The notes under the pieces were generated by a model, which ran no database searches, was not told the DNA's origin, and saw only the letters and a list, made by a program, of their open reading frames with translations. A stretch of DNA of 64,000 nucleotides from Mobiluncus porci (GTDB lineage Bacteria > Actinomycetota > Actinomycetes > Actinomycetales > Actinomycetaceae), in assembly GCF_009695935.1 (NCBI RefSeq), contig NZ_VUMY01000006.1, forward strand, positions 1 through 64,000. Direction: 5' to 3'. This document shows positions 36,700 to 46,504 of the stretch, in pieces (position 1 is the first letter of the stretch; the number at the start of each line of letters is the position of its first letter). The position numbers were made by a program, and so were the translations under genes.

Positions 36700-37775
36700 A
36701 AATGACGTTCCGCTGGTACGGGGAGGGTTACGACCCGATTCCGCTCGAATATATCCGCCAGATTCCCGAGATGACCGGGATCATGGGGGTGCTTTCCGGC
36801 AAGGCCGCCGGGGAAGTCTGGGAAGAAGACGAGATTCGTGACCTTGTGAGTGGGGTCAACGATGCCGGTCTCGAGTGCGAAGTCATCGAGTCGGTCAATG
36901 TTCATGAAGACATTAAACTCGGCCTGCCCACTCGTGATGGCTATATCGATGCCTACAATAAGAGCCTCGAGAACCTAGCGAAGTTCGGGGTAAAGGTCGT
37001 TGTCTACAACTTCATGCCGGTTTTCGATTGGCTTCGCACCGAGCTCTCCCACGTCACCGAGGACGGTTCGAACTGCCTGTATTATGACCACGCCCAGATT
37101 GAGGGCATGACCCCGCGGGATATTGTGGAGATTACCGCCAAGGAATCCGGCGGGTTGACCCTTCCCGGCTGGGAGCCCGAACGCCTCGCGCACCTTGATG
37201 AGGTGATGAAACTTTACCAAGACGTTGACCATGACAAGATGCGCGACAACTACCAGTACTTCCTCGAGGGCATCATTCCGACCGCCGAAAAGGTTGGCAT
37301 CAAGATGGCTTGCCACCCCGACGATCCGGCCTGGGATCTCTTCGGGTTGCCGCGCATCTACAAGTCGCGCGACGATATGGACAAGATTGCCGGTCTCTAT
37401 GACTCGGAGTTCAACGGTTTTTGTATCTGTGCCGGGTCTTTGGGCTCCAATCCGGACAATGACGTTCCCGCAATCTTCCGCGAGTTTGGGAAACGCGGCT
37501 TGATGAACGCCGCCCACGTCCGCAACGTGAAATACCTTGGTCCCAAGAAGTTCCACGAGGCTCCGCACCCGTCTTCCACTGGCTCCCTTGATATGTACGC
37601 CATTATGGAGGCCATCTACGAAACCAACCCTGACGTTTACATTCGCCCCGACCACGGGCGCATGATCTGGGGTGAAACCGGTCGTCCGGGATACCCGCTC
37701 TACGACCGTGCGTTGGGAGCCGTCTACCTGAGCGGCCTGTGGGAAGCCATCGTGAAATCCCACCAAGAGGCCTAG
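36696..37775 (+). CDS. uxuA: Mannonate dehydratase
   Basis: A 359-residue UxuA family TIM-barrel enzyme that converts D-mannonate to 2-keto-3-deoxygluconate. Signatures: [39 protein letters not shown] and [19 protein letters not shown], with metal-binding His and Asp in CHPDDPAW and IRPDHGRMI. Translationally coupled to uxuB by ATGA. Feeds the KDG kinase and KDPG aldolase encoded next. Confidence 0.94.
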   Translation: MKMTFRWYGEGYDPIPLEYIRQIPEMTGIMGVLSGKAAGEVWEEDEIRDLVSGVNDAGLECEVIESVNVHEDIKLGLPTRDGYIDAYNKSLENLAKFGVKVVVYNFMPVFDWLRTELSHVTEDGSNCLYYDHAQIEGMTPRDIVEITAKESGGLTLPGWEPERLAHLDEVMKLYQDVDHDKMRDNYQYFLEGIIPTAEKVGIKMACHPDDPAWDLFGLPRIYKSRDDMDKIAGLYDSEFNGFCICAGSLGSNPDNDVPAIFREFGKRGLMNAAHVRNVKYLGPKKFHEAPHPSSTGSLDMYAIMEAIYETNPDVYIRPDHGRMIWGETGRPGYPLYDRALGAVYLSGLWEAIVKSHQEA

Positions 37776-37819
37776 AAGACCTTGCGTCCATTTATTAGAC
37801 CGTCAAGAAAGAAGGAAAA

Positions 37820-38470
37820 ATGCATATTCCGAGCGCCATGCCCTTGCTCAAAGAAAACCCGATCGTTCCCGTGGTCGTGTTGGATCGCGTGGAAGACGCA
37901 GTTCCGACCGCCCGCGCTTTGCTCGCCGGAGGAATCAAGTCCGCGGAGGTGACCCTGCGAACCGAGGCGGCCCTGGGCTGTATCGGCGCTATTGCCCGTG
38001 AAGTTCCTGAAATCACGGTTGGTGCGGGGACGGTCATTAATCGGGAACAGGCCGAGGCCGCGGTTGCCGAAGGCGCGAAGTTCCTGGTTTCCCCCGGAAC
38101 TTCCAAGAAGATTGCCAAAGCCGCCGACAAAGCGCAAGTGCCCCTCCTGCCAGGGATTGCGAATCCCACGGACATTATGGAAGTCCTGTCTTGGGGCTGG
38201 GGTCTCGAAGTCGTGAAGTTCTTCCCCGCGGTGCCTCTGGGTGGCTTACCGGTCGTGAAGGCCTTTGCGGGACCCTTCCCCCAGGTGAAGTTCATGCCGA
38301 CCGGAGGGATTAATCTGGATAACCTCGCCGAGTGGCTCTCCGCGCCGATGATTCCAGCGGTGGGCGGGTCTTGGATGGTGTCCGGCAAGTTGGTTGCCGA
38401 AGGAAACTTTGATGAAATTACGCGCTTGTCGCGAGAAGCCATGGAGAAAGTAAAGGAGATTAGACAATGA
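37820..38470 (+). CDS. eda: KDPG/KHG aldolase
   Basis: A 216-residue class I aldolase that cleaves 2-keto-3-deoxy-6-phosphogluconate to pyruvate and glyceraldehyde-3-phosphate. The Schiff-base Lys133 is in EVVKFFPA, at the same residue number as in E. coli Eda; the catalytic Glu is in SAEVTLRTEAA and the phosphate site in FMPTGGIN. The stop overlaps the start of the KDG kinase gene by four bases, so the two last steps of the pathway are translationally coupled. Confidence 0.93.
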   Translation: MHIPSAMPLLKENPIVPVVVLDRVEDAVPTARALLAGGIKSAEVTLRTEAALGCIGAIAREVPEITVGAGTVINREQAEAAVAEGAKFLVSPGTSKKIAKAADKAQVPLLPGIANPTDIMEVLSWGWGLEVVKFFPAVPLGGLPVVKAFAGPFPQVKFMPTGGINLDNLAEWLSAPMIPAVGGSWMVSGKLVAEGNFDEITRLSREAMEKVKEIRQ

Positions 38471-39582
38471 GTAAAGTTCCCAGTGAACTAAAGGTTCGCC
38501 CCGCCGAGGAATGCCGCTATGACGTGGTGTCTCTCGGGGAGGTCATGCTGCGACTTGACCCCGGCGAGGGGCGGATTCGCACCGCCCGGGCATTCAAGGC
38601 CTCCGAAGGTGGGGGCGAATATAACGTGGCTCGCGGGTCGCGCCGCGCCTTTGGGCGCCGCGCCGCCATCGTCACCGCGCTGGTTCGTGATGAAGTCGGG
38701 CTCTTGATTGAGGACTGTATCTTGCAAGGCGGCGTGGATACTTCCTTGATTAAGTGGGTGGACTCCGACGGGGTCGGGCGCTCGGTTCGTAACGGGCTCA
38801 ACTTCACCGAACGCGGCTTCGGGGTTCGCGGGGCGGTTGGTTGTAACGACCGCGGCAACACGGCCGTGTCCCAGATGCGGCCCGAAGACGTGGATTGGGA
38901 GCATCTCTTCGGAGATCTCGGGGTGCGCTGGCTGCACACGGGCGGAATCTTCACGGCTTTGTCTGCAAACACTGCCGCCGTGGCTCGCGCGGCAATGCAA
39001 GCCGCTAAACGTCACGGGACGATTGTGTCCTACGACCTCAACTACCGTCCGTCCTTGTGGAAAGCCATTGGTGGTCAGGCTAAATGCCAAGAAGTTAACC
39101 GTGACTTGGCACAGTACGTTGACGTGATGATCGGAAACGAAGAAGACTTCACGGCTTCTCTCGGTTTCGAGATTGAGGGTGCCAACGAGAATCTTGATAA
39201 TCTGGAAGTCGAGTCTTTCCGCAAGATGATTGAAACTGCCTCCCAGAAATTCCCGAACTTCCAGTGCATCGGGACGACCATGCGCCAGGTTCGCACCGCC
39301 ACGGTCAACGACTGGGGCGCGGTCGCTTGGGATCGTCAGCAAGGGTTTGTGCAAGCCACCCAGCGCGATGGCCTCGAGATTCTCGACCGCGTCGGCGGGG
39401 GAGACTCCTTCGCTTCGGGGCTCATTTACGGGCTCATGGAGTTTGGGGACATCTCGCGCGCGGTCGAATATGGCGCCGCCCACGGCGCGCTCGCTATGAC
39501 CACACCCGGCGACACCTCGATGGCGTCGCTGGCCGAAATCGAGCGTCTCGTCGGCGGCGGATCCGCTCGCGTGCAGCGCTAA
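38467..39582 (+). CDS. kdgK: 2-keto-3-deoxygluconate kinase (PfkB family)
   Basis: A 371-residue ribokinase-family sugar kinase. It opens with VVSLGEVMLRLDPGEGRIRT (the GEVMLR signature) and GGGEYNVARGSRRAFG, and ends with DRVGGGDSFASGLIYGLME, containing the catalytic Asp. Phosphorylates KDG to KDPG. Slightly longer than most KdgK (around 310-340). Followed after 14 bases by uxaC. Confidence 0.88.
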   Translation: MSKVPSELKVRPAEECRYDVVSLGEVMLRLDPGEGRIRTARAFKASEGGGEYNVARGSRRAFGRRAAIVTALVRDEVGLLIEDCILQGGVDTSLIKWVDSDGVGRSVRNGLNFTERGFGVRGAVGCNDRGNTAVSQMRPEDVDWEHLFGDLGVRWLHTGGIFTALSANTAAVARAAMQAAKRHGTIVSYDLNYRPSLWKAIGGQAKCQEVNRDLAQYVDVMIGNEEDFTASLGFEIEGANENLDNLEVESFRKMIETASQKFPNFQCIGTTMRQVRTATVNDWGAVAWDRQQGFVQATQRDGLEILDRVGGGDSFASGLIYGLMEFGDISRAVEYGAAHGALAMTTPGDTSMASLAEIERLVGGGSARVQR

Positions 39583-39596
39583 GGTTGGTGAAAATC

Positions 39597-41015
39597 ATGA
39601 ATGAGCCCTTGACACTGGATCCGGATCGGCTGTTTCCGGCAGACCCGCAGACGCGCGAAGTGGCACAGGAACTGTACGCGACGGTGAAGGACCTGCCGAT
39701 TATTTCGCCGCACGGGCATGTCAGCCCCGATTTGCTGCTGGATAATGCGGCTTTCCAGGACGCCACCGACCTGTTCTTGCGCTACGACCACTATGTGTTC
39801 CGGATGTTGAACGCGGCCGGCATTGACCTGGAGCGGATCGGGGTCGGCAAGGTGCCGACAACCGACCCGCGCGGGGCGTGGCGGATTTTCTGCGAGAACT
39901 GGCATTTGCTTGACGGAACCGCCTCGGGCTACTGGCTCACCCACGAGTTCGTGACCCTGTTCGGGCTGGATGTGATGCCGAGCGCGGAGACTGCCGATGA
40001 GATCTATGACCGCATTGCGGCGCGGCTTGCGGAGCCGGACTTTCGTCCCCGCGAGCTGTTTAACTCCTTCCCGATTGCCTTCATGGCCACCACGGATGAC
40101 CCGCTGGATTCACTGGACTCGCACGCGAAGCTGGCCGAGTTGACAGTTAGCGGAGCCATCAAGGGGCGGGTCGCGCCGACCTTCCGGCCCGATGCCTACG
40201 TGAATGCGCGGAAGCCCGAGTTCGTGGAGAAAGTCACGGCTTTGACTGCTTCGGTCGGGGCGGCTCCGGATGATTTCCGAGGCTATCTCGAGGCCATGCG
40301 AGCCTCGCGGGCACGCTTTGTGGAACGCGGTGCGGTTTCAGCCGACTTCGGGGTTTCCCACCCGCGCAGCCTGGATTTGAACGATGAGGAAATGTCGGCG
40401 CTGTATCGAGCCTGCGTGGGCGGGGATCCGAGTCCGGAAGAAGCCGATGCCTTTGAGTCCGGAATGCTGACGCGGTTTGCGGGGATGAGTATTGATGACG
40501 GTCTCGTCATGACGGTTCATCCCGGAGTGTTCCGCAACCACTCCACGGCGGCCTTTGACCGTTTCGGGCCAGACACCGGTCACGACATTCCGGTGGCCAC
40601 CGAGTTTACCCGGGCACTGCGGCCCTTGCTGGAGAAATACGGAAACGATAAACGCCTTCATCTGGTGCTCTTCACTTTGGATGAGACCGTATACTCCCGA
40701 GAGATTGCGCCGCTGGCCGGGTTCTATCCGGCAGTCTACATCGGAGCCCCGTGGTGGTTTATTGACGCGCCGGACTCGATTCTGCGCTTCCATGCGGCGA
40801 CTTCCGAGGTTGCGGGATTCTCGCGACTATCTGGGTTCATTGATGACACCCGGGCCTTCTTGTCGATTCCGGCGCGCCACGACATGAACCGGCGCTTGGA
40901 CGCGGCTTTCCTGGCTCGCTACGTGCGGGAAGGACGCCTATCCCTGTCGAGCGCGCGCCACTGGATTCACCGGCTCACCGATGAACAACCGCGGGAAATT
41001 TTCCGCCTTGGCTAA
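39597..41015 (+). CDS. uxaC: Glucuronate isomerase (uronate isomerase)
   Basis: A 472-residue enzyme of the amidohydrolase superfamily that isomerises D-glucuronate to D-fructuronate (and galacturonate to tagaturonate). Signatures: DLPIISPHGHVSPDLLLDNA with two metal-type His, FLRYDHYVFRMLNAAGI, LDSHAKL and VTHPGVFRNHS-like MTVHPGVFRNHSTAAFD. The ATG at 39597 is used because the family N-terminus begins there and AAGGTTGGTG lies just before it; the open frame to 39264 is the opposite phase of kdgK. First intracellular step after UidA. Confidence 0.93.
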   Translation: MNEPLTLDPDRLFPADPQTREVAQELYATVKDLPIISPHGHVSPDLLLDNAAFQDATDLFLRYDHYVFRMLNAAGIDLERIGVGKVPTTDPRGAWRIFCENWHLLDGTASGYWLTHEFVTLFGLDVMPSAETADEIYDRIAARLAEPDFRPRELFNSFPIAFMATTDDPLDSLDSHAKLAELTVSGAIKGRVAPTFRPDAYVNARKPEFVEKVTALTASVGAAPDDFRGYLEAMRASRARFVERGAVSADFGVSHPRSLDLNDEEMSALYRACVGGDPSPEEADAFESGMLTRFAGMSIDDGLVMTVHPGVFRNHSTAAFDRFGPDTGHDIPVATEFTRALRPLLEKYGNDKRLHLVLFTLDETVYSREIAPLAGFYPAVYIGAPWWFIDAPDSILRFHAATSEVAGFSRLSGFIDDTRAFLSIPARHDMNRRLDAAFLARYVREGRLSLSSARHWIHRLTDEQPREIFRLG

Positions 41016-41052
41016 AGCAATTTAGTCAATAATTTCATATTCAGTTTGGAGA

Positions 41053-41072
41053 TACGCCGCAAAGATGCGGCG
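41053..41072 (+). other. Intercistronic hairpin between uxaC and dctP
   Basis: ACGCCGCA / TGCGGCGT with an AAGA loop; 8-bp stem, no T tail. Likely a stabiliser or partial terminator separating the enzyme genes from the transporter genes. Confidence 0.6.
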
Positions 41073-41093
41073 TCACACTAAGGCGGAGGTCTC

Positions 41094-42236
41094 GTGAAAA
41101 CGAAAAGATTCCTTCCCCTCATAGTCGCGGCCACCCTGATGCTGTCAGGGTGCGCCGGATTTGGGGGCATTAAACTCGACAGTGTGGGGAAACCCGACAC
41201 CGTCACCTACCTCAAAGTAGCGCTCAATCAGACCACGGAACATCCTTCTTATAAGGCTTTGGAATTCTTCGGAAAAGAGTTTTCGAAAGCCACCGGAGGG
41301 CGCTACCAAATAGAGATATTTCCTAATGAGCAGCTCGGCTCTCAACAGGAAGTTCTCCAAATGGTGAAATCCGGGGCGATAGAAATGGCGATTGTTTCGG
41401 GAACCCAGTTGGAAAACGTCAATAAAGATTTCCAAGTTCTCGACATGCCGACCACTTTTACCTCGATTGACCAACAAATTGCGGTTTTGAAAGACCGTGA
41501 GATTGTCGGAAAACTATTTGAATCGTTGGAGAAAAGAGACAACATCACCGTTTTAGGTGGATATACTCAAGGCTCCCGCAATGTCTATACCACCGATAGG
41601 GTCATCAAGACCCCCGCCGATTTGAAGGGGCTAAAAATTCGGGTGCAAGAATCCGATATGCATATTCGGATGATTGAACTCATGGGTGGTTCAGCCACTC
41701 CGCTGTCTTATGGTGAGGTTTATTCTGCCTTGCAGGCCGGTGTCTTAGATGGCGCAGAAAACAATGCTGTTTCGTATAACACGGCTAAACACATGGAAGT
41801 CGCGAATCATTATGCTTACACCAATCACCTTATCGGTTTGGACTACATGATTCTGCGTGCCGACCTGTTTCGGGCCGTGCCTGAAAAAGATCGCAACCTA
41901 TTGATTGAAAAGTGGAATGATTCCATGGATTTCCATACCAAACTCTGGATTGATTACACGAAAGAATCCGAAGAAATCGCGAAAGAACACGGTGCGGAGT
42001 TTAATGAAGTCGATTCCGAGGCTTTCTTTAATGCGCTCCAACCTATTAAAGACCAGTTCGTGGTGACGCCTTACCAAAAGGAGCTCTACGCCAAGATTCG
42101 CGCGGTGGCTGACGAACTGGAGGCGGGCACTAAGGCCGCGACCGAGACGACCCAGTCGCCCGCATCCACCCAGTCGCCTGCTCCCGTGGCGGCCACAACC
42201 GCACCCAGTCCCACCCAGTCAGGAGGACAATCATGA
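41094..42236 (+). CDS. dctP: TRAP transporter substrate-binding lipoprotein DctP
   Basis: A 380-residue extracytoplasmic solute receptor with a lipoprotein signal (LMLSGC, Cys20). DctP features: ATGGRYQIEIFPNEQLGSQ, VLGGYTQGSRNVYT, LKIRVQESDMHIRMIELMG and AGVLDGAENNAVSY. TRAP receptors for uronates bind the carboxylate through the conserved Arg in KIRVQ. The last 40 residues are a Thr/Gln/Ser/Pro linker. Its place after uxaC points to glucuronate or galacturonate uptake. Confidence 0.9.
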   Translation: MKTKRFLPLIVAATLMLSGCAGFGGIKLDSVGKPDTVTYLKVALNQTTEHPSYKALEFFGKEFSKATGGRYQIEIFPNEQLGSQQEVLQMVKSGAIEMAIVSGTQLENVNKDFQVLDMPTTFTSIDQQIAVLKDREIVGKLFESLEKRDNITVLGGYTQGSRNVYTTDRVIKTPADLKGLKIRVQESDMHIRMIELMGGSATPLSYGEVYSALQAGVLDGAENNAVSYNTAKHMEVANHYAYTNHLIGLDYMILRADLFRAVPEKDRNLLIEKWNDSMDFHTKLWIDYTKESEEIAKEHGAEFNEVDSEAFFNALQPIKDQFVVTPYQKELYAKIRAVADELEAGTKAATETTQSPASTQSPAPVAATTAPSPTQSGGQS

Positions 42237-42826
42237 AACTACTGGTAAATGGTCTCTGTAAAGCGTTGGCGGTGGTCTGCGCAGCGCTGTTTACGATCCT
42301 CGTCCTCACCACGGTCTGGCAGGTTTTCTCCCGTCTCGTGCTGAATTCCCCCGTGACCTGGTCAGAAGAGCTTGCGAAAGTCGTGTTCGTGTGGCTTTCT
42401 TTCCTGGGAGCCTCCCTGGTCTACGGGTCTCGTGGCCACATGGCCGTGGAGATGCTGGCGCGTCGTTTCCCCGACAAAGGCGAGCGATTCTTCGGAATCT
42501 GGACCCACGTTGTCGGGCTGTTCTTCGGACTTTTCGTGCTGGTCTATGGCGGGTTCAAAGCCGCCTTGAACGCCTGGACCCAAAACTTGACGGCTCTGCC
42601 ATTGAACATCGGGTCAATCTACCTGGTAATCCCGCTTGCGGGAGTGTGCATCAGCCTGTTTGCGTTGAACTACATTAAAGAGATTTCCCGCCACGAGACG
42701 AGCGCTTTCCCCGTCCCCGAAGCGGAACTCGAAGCCGCGAAAGGCCAAGAAATCGCCGAAGAGGCGCTCGAAACTGAGGCTGAACTGGTAGATGCCGCGG
42801 CCCCGACGAAGGAGGTCGAGAAATGA
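42233..42826 (+). CDS. dctQ: TRAP transporter small permease DctQ
   Basis: A 197-residue four-helix membrane subunit (helices in residues 10-140) with VTWSEELAKVVFVWLSFLGA, the DctQ signature. The C-terminal 50 residues are an Ala/Glu-rich tail. Overlaps dctP and dctM by four bases each (ATGA), so the transporter is made in fixed ratio. Confidence 0.9.
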   Translation: MKLLVNGLCKALAVVCAALFTILVLTTVWQVFSRLVLNSPVTWSEELAKVVFVWLSFLGASLVYGSRGHMAVEMLARRFPDKGERFFGIWTHVVGLFFGLFVLVYGGFKAALNAWTQNLTALPLNIGSIYLVIPLAGVCISLFALNYIKEISRHETSAFPVPEAELEAAKGQEIAEEALETEAELVDAAAPTKEVEK

Positions 42827-44127
42827 CACCCACCGCTGTTGCCGGATTGATTCTCCTCATCGGAATCATCGCCCTCATCTCTTCCTCGGTTCCCATCGCG
42901 ATTGCCATCGGGGTTCCGACCGTTATCGCGGCCATCGCCGTCATGGCTCCCGATGTGGCGGCCATGTCCATTGCTCAGCGCATGTTTACCGGCGTGAACT
43001 CGTTTTCGCTCCTGGCAATTCCGTTCTTCATTTTGGCGGGCGTCTTAATGAACTCCGGCGGGATTGCTGCCAGACTGATTGATGCCGCCAAAGTCTTGGT
43101 GGGACGGATGCCCGCTTCGATGGCACAAACGAATATCGTCGCCAACGCCATGTTCGGCGCTGTCTCCGGAGCGGCGGTTGCGGCCGCTTCCGCCATCGGG
43201 ACGATTATGCAGCCGCGCATGGAAAAGGAAGGCTACTCCAAGTCCTACGCGGCGGCAGTCAATATCGCCTCCGCGCCTTCGGGAATGCTCATCCCTCCGT
43301 CCAACACCTTCATCGTGTACTCCCTCGTATCCTCGACCTCGATTGCGGCGTTGTTCATGGCCGGAGTTGGGCCGGGGCTGCTCTGGGTGGTGGCCTGTCT
43401 CGTGGTGGCTCTCATCATGTTCCGCAAGGAGAATGTCCGGCGCGAAGTGGAACACCCGGGTTTGAAACTGACCTTGGTGACCCTGTGGCGCGCGGTGCCT
43501 TCCTTGTTCATGATTTTCCTCGTCATCGGCGGGATTATCTTGGGCGGGTTCCCCGCCACCGAGTCCTCCGCTATCGCGGTGGTCTACTGTCTCGTGTTGG
43601 GCTTCATCTATCGGAACTTGAAAGTGAAAGACCTTCCGAAGATTCTCGTGACCGCAACCGAAACCACCTCCGTGGTGATGCTCCTTGTGGCAGTATCTTC
43701 CGGCCTGTCCTGGGTCATGGCTTTTGCGCGAATCCCCACTCTGATCACGGACTTGCTCCTCGGAATCACCGACTCCAAGACGGGTATCTTGATTATCATC
43801 ATGGTGATTTTGCTCATCGTCGGCACCTTCATGGATCCGACTCCGGCCATCCTGATTTTTGTCCCCATCTTCCTCCCAATCGTGACTGACCTCGGGGTTG
43901 ATCCGGTGCATTTCGGGGCGATGGTGGTCATGAACCTGTCGGTTGGGGTGATTACTCCGCCGGTCGGCAACGTTCTCTTCGTGGGTTCCAAAGTGGCGGG
44001 ACTGCGCATCGAACCGGTGGTGGCGAAACTGTGGCCGTTCATGATCGGGATCATTTTGACCCTCTTCGTGGTGGTCTTCGTCCCCCAGATTTCGCTGTGG
44101 CTGCCGACCGTGGCCGGTTTGGTGTAA
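42823..44127 (+). CDS. dctM: TRAP transporter large permease DctM
   Basis: A 434-residue membrane protein with about twelve helices; family signatures are IPFFILAGVLMNSGGIAARLI and SAPSGMLIPPSNTFIVYSLV, and VGVITPPVGNVLFVGSKVAG near the end. With DctQ it makes the sodium-driven secondary transporter. Last gene of the hexuronate transcription unit. Confidence 0.92.
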   Translation: MTPTAVAGLILLIGIIALISSSVPIAIAIGVPTVIAAIAVMAPDVAAMSIAQRMFTGVNSFSLLAIPFFILAGVLMNSGGIAARLIDAAKVLVGRMPASMAQTNIVANAMFGAVSGAAVAAASAIGTIMQPRMEKEGYSKSYAAAVNIASAPSGMLIPPSNTFIVYSLVSSTSIAALFMAGVGPGLLWVVACLVVALIMFRKENVRREVEHPGLKLTLVTLWRAVPSLFMIFLVIGGIILGGFPATESSAIAVVYCLVLGFIYRNLKVKDLPKILVTATETTSVVMLLVAVSSGLSWVMAFARIPTLITDLLLGITDSKTGILIIIMVILLIVGTFMDPTPAILIFVPIFLPIVTDLGVDPVHFGAMVVMNLSVGVITPPVGNVLFVGSKVAGLRIEPVVAKLWPFMIGIILTLFVVVFVPQISLWLPTVAGLV

Positions 44128-44178
44128 GGGAGGCTACGGATTACGGCAACGCCGCCCAAATGGCATAGTCTTGCAGGT

Positions 44179-45657
44179 ATGTCAACAAGCGATTCCGTGC
44201 CTGTAATTAGCGACTGCGCAAGCGAGGCGCCGAAGGGTAACCCCCAAGCGCTCACCCGCGGGCTCACCCACCGGCAAGTCTCCATGATTGGCCTCTCCGG
44301 AGCGCTCGGAACGGGATTGTTCCTTGGCTCCGGATCGGTCATCGCCTATGCGGGGCCAGCCACCATAATCTCCTACCTGATTGCGGGATCCTTCGCACTG
44401 GCGGTCGTGTGGGCCTTGGCCGAGATGGTTTCGACCCATCCGGTTGCGGGCGGACACGGAACCGTCGCCGCGTCTTACTTGGGGCGGCGCGGCGGCTACG
44501 TGGCGCGCTGGAATTTCGCGATTCAATCCCTGGTCGCGGTCGGCGCGGAAGTCACCGCCACCGCGACCTACATCCGCTACTGGTTCCCGGAAGTCCCCCT
44601 GTGGGCTGGAGCCATCGGCTGCGCGGCGCTCATTATGGCCTTTAATGCCTTCTCGGTGCACCTCTACGGGTCTTCGGAATATTGGTTTTCGATGATTAAA
44701 GTGGTGGCGGCCGTGGCCTTCATTCTCCTCGGATTGGCGCTTATCCTCGGGATGGTTCCGGGGCGGGCCCCAATTGGGTGGGGGAACTTGACGGCCCACG
44801 GTGGCTTCCTGCCGCACGGGATTCTCGGGGTTTTAGCCGCTTCCTGTATGGCAGTTTTCTCCTTTGGAGGAATCGAAAACGTCTCCTCCACGGCCGCGGA
44901 GTCCGAAAATCCGCGGCGCGACATTCCCCAAGCGGCCCAGGCCATGATTTGGCGTATCGTCATCTTCTATCTGGCTGCCGTCACGGTGGTGTTGGCGCTC
45001 CAGCCGTGGACCAAAACCGCCGCTCAAGGCGGAACCATCGAGGAATCGCCCTTCGTGCGAGCCTTGGCCTTGTCCGGAGTGGGCCCCGCGGCTCACGTCA
45101 TGAACGCGATTCTGATTGTGGCGGCTCTCTCTGCCGCGAATGGCTGTCTCTACGCCGCTACCCGCATGATTCACGCTCTCGCCGTTGAAGGCCAAGCCCC
45201 ACGAATCGCGGGGAAACTTTCCGCGAATGGAACCCCGCGTGGAGCCGTGGTGGTGTCGCTTTTCGGGGTGGGGATTGCTGCCGTCTTGTCCATCACCGCT
45301 CCCGACAGCGCTTTCATGATTCTCCTGGGGGCGACGACAGTAGCCATCTTGATCACTTGGTGTCTCGTCATGGCGACCCACCTGAAATTCCGCCGCGACC
45401 GCGCCGCCGCCAGTTTGCCGCTGGCGAAGCGGCGCCTGTGGGGCGCGCCGGTGGTCAACATAGCGGTTATTGCGGCTTGCGTGGCGATTTTCGTGGCTTT
45501 GTTTTGGCTCATGCCGCTCGCACCCTTGGCGGGGATTCCGTATGTGGCGGCGTTGCTCGGGTCATACGAGTTGTTGAACCGAATTCGCAATCTGCCCGCG
45601 CCCCGCGACTTGCTGGCCGAAGAGCTCGCTGCCGCTACCGAAGAAAAGGAACGTTGA
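44179..45657 (+). CDS. Amino acid permease (APC superfamily, AAT family)
   Basis: A 492-residue transporter with twelve helices. Helix 1 has the LSGALGTGLFLGSGSVIAYAG motif that unwinds to bind substrate in this superfamily; AEMVSTHPVAGGHGTVAASY is the AAT family signature. Likely an importer of an amino acid by proton symport; substrate not predictable. A weak GCAGG precedes the ATG. The nitroreductase gene overlaps its stop. Confidence 0.85.
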   Translation: MSTSDSVPVISDCASEAPKGNPQALTRGLTHRQVSMIGLSGALGTGLFLGSGSVIAYAGPATIISYLIAGSFALAVVWALAEMVSTHPVAGGHGTVAASYLGRRGGYVARWNFAIQSLVAVGAEVTATATYIRYWFPEVPLWAGAIGCAALIMAFNAFSVHLYGSSEYWFSMIKVVAAVAFILLGLALILGMVPGRAPIGWGNLTAHGGFLPHGILGVLAASCMAVFSFGGIENVSSTAAESENPRRDIPQAAQAMIWRIVIFYLAAVTVVLALQPWTKTAAQGGTIEESPFVRALALSGVGPAAHVMNAILIVAALSAANGCLYAATRMIHALAVEGQAPRIAGKLSANGTPRGAVVVSLFGVGIAAVLSITAPDSAFMILLGATTVAILITWCLVMATHLKFRRDRAAASLPLAKRRLWGAPVVNIAVIAACVAIFVALFWLMPLAPLAGIPYVAALLGSYELLNRIRNLPAPRDLLAEELAAATEEKER

Positions 45658-46370
45658 TGGAATTCGAAGAACTATTGCAGGCTCGCTATTCAGTAAGGGC
45701 CTTCCTCGAAAAACCGGTTTCTCCGGAGGTTTTGGACGCGGTCTTGGATGAAGCGCGGCACTGCGCGTCTTGGTCAAACACTCGCGGCTACGTGTTGGCA
45801 GTGGCCACAGGGGAGCGCCTCGAGCGGATTCGGGCGGATTACTTGCGGATTTGGGATGAATCTTTGGGGCTCCGGCGCGGCCAGCCGCTGGCCTTTGTGA
45901 AAGCGGTCTGGCGTGGGAAACTTCCGAGCGCTGACTTCAAGACTTGGCGGGAATATCCCCCCGAGCTGCGGGCGCGCCAGGTCGCTAACGGAAAACGGTT
46001 CTATAAACATCTCGGAATCGAACGGGGAGACCGTGAAGCGCGGGAGGCGCAGCAGCGGGATAATTTGAAACTTTTCGGCGCGCCGGTGGGGATTTTCGTT
46101 TTCGTCCACCAGAAAATGCTGCCGTTTTCCGCCCAGGACGCGGGGGTGATGCTCGGGACATTGATGCTGTCGGCAGCAAACCGCGGGCTCGGGACACTCG
46201 CAATCGGGACGCTCGCAACCTGGCGCTCGCCGGTTGACCAGGAGTTCGAGATTCCCAAGGATTACGCGATGATTACCGGTCTTGCCTTGGGCTATCCCGA
46301 TGCAGATGCGCCCATCAACGCCTATCGAGCCGAACATCCGCCCCTCACTTTGGCTCGTCCTCGGCAATAG
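45657..46370 (+). CDS. Nitroreductase family protein
   Basis: A 237-residue FMN-dependent oxidoreductase. FEELLQARYSVRAFLEKPVS with the RxSxR FMN-phosphate motif at the start, ASWSNTRGYVLAVATGERL, and FVHQKMLPFSAQDAGVMLGTL in the second half. The ATG shares a base with the TGA of the permease gene (TGATG), so it is translationally coupled to it; AAAAGGAA lies upstream. Could reduce nitroaromatics or quinones. The link to the permease is not clear. Confidence 0.85.
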   Translation: MEFEELLQARYSVRAFLEKPVSPEVLDAVLDEARHCASWSNTRGYVLAVATGERLERIRADYLRIWDESLGLRRGQPLAFVKAVWRGKLPSADFKTWREYPPELRARQVANGKRFYKHLGIERGDREAREAQQRDNLKLFGAPVGIFVFVHQKMLPFSAQDAGVMLGTLMLSAANRGLGTLAIGTLATWRSPVDQEFEIPKDYAMITGLALGYPDADAPINAYRAEHPPLTLARPRQ

Positions 46371-46504
46371 TTAGCGCGGGTGGTGACTCCAAGCGTTTCC
46401 TCCGCGCTTTCTCTGAGGGGCCAGGTGGAGATTCGAAACGTGTTGCCCCGCGGGAATGAAGCTGGGGTCCGCCCATTTCCTAGACGATGATCGTTCGGAT
46501 TAGA

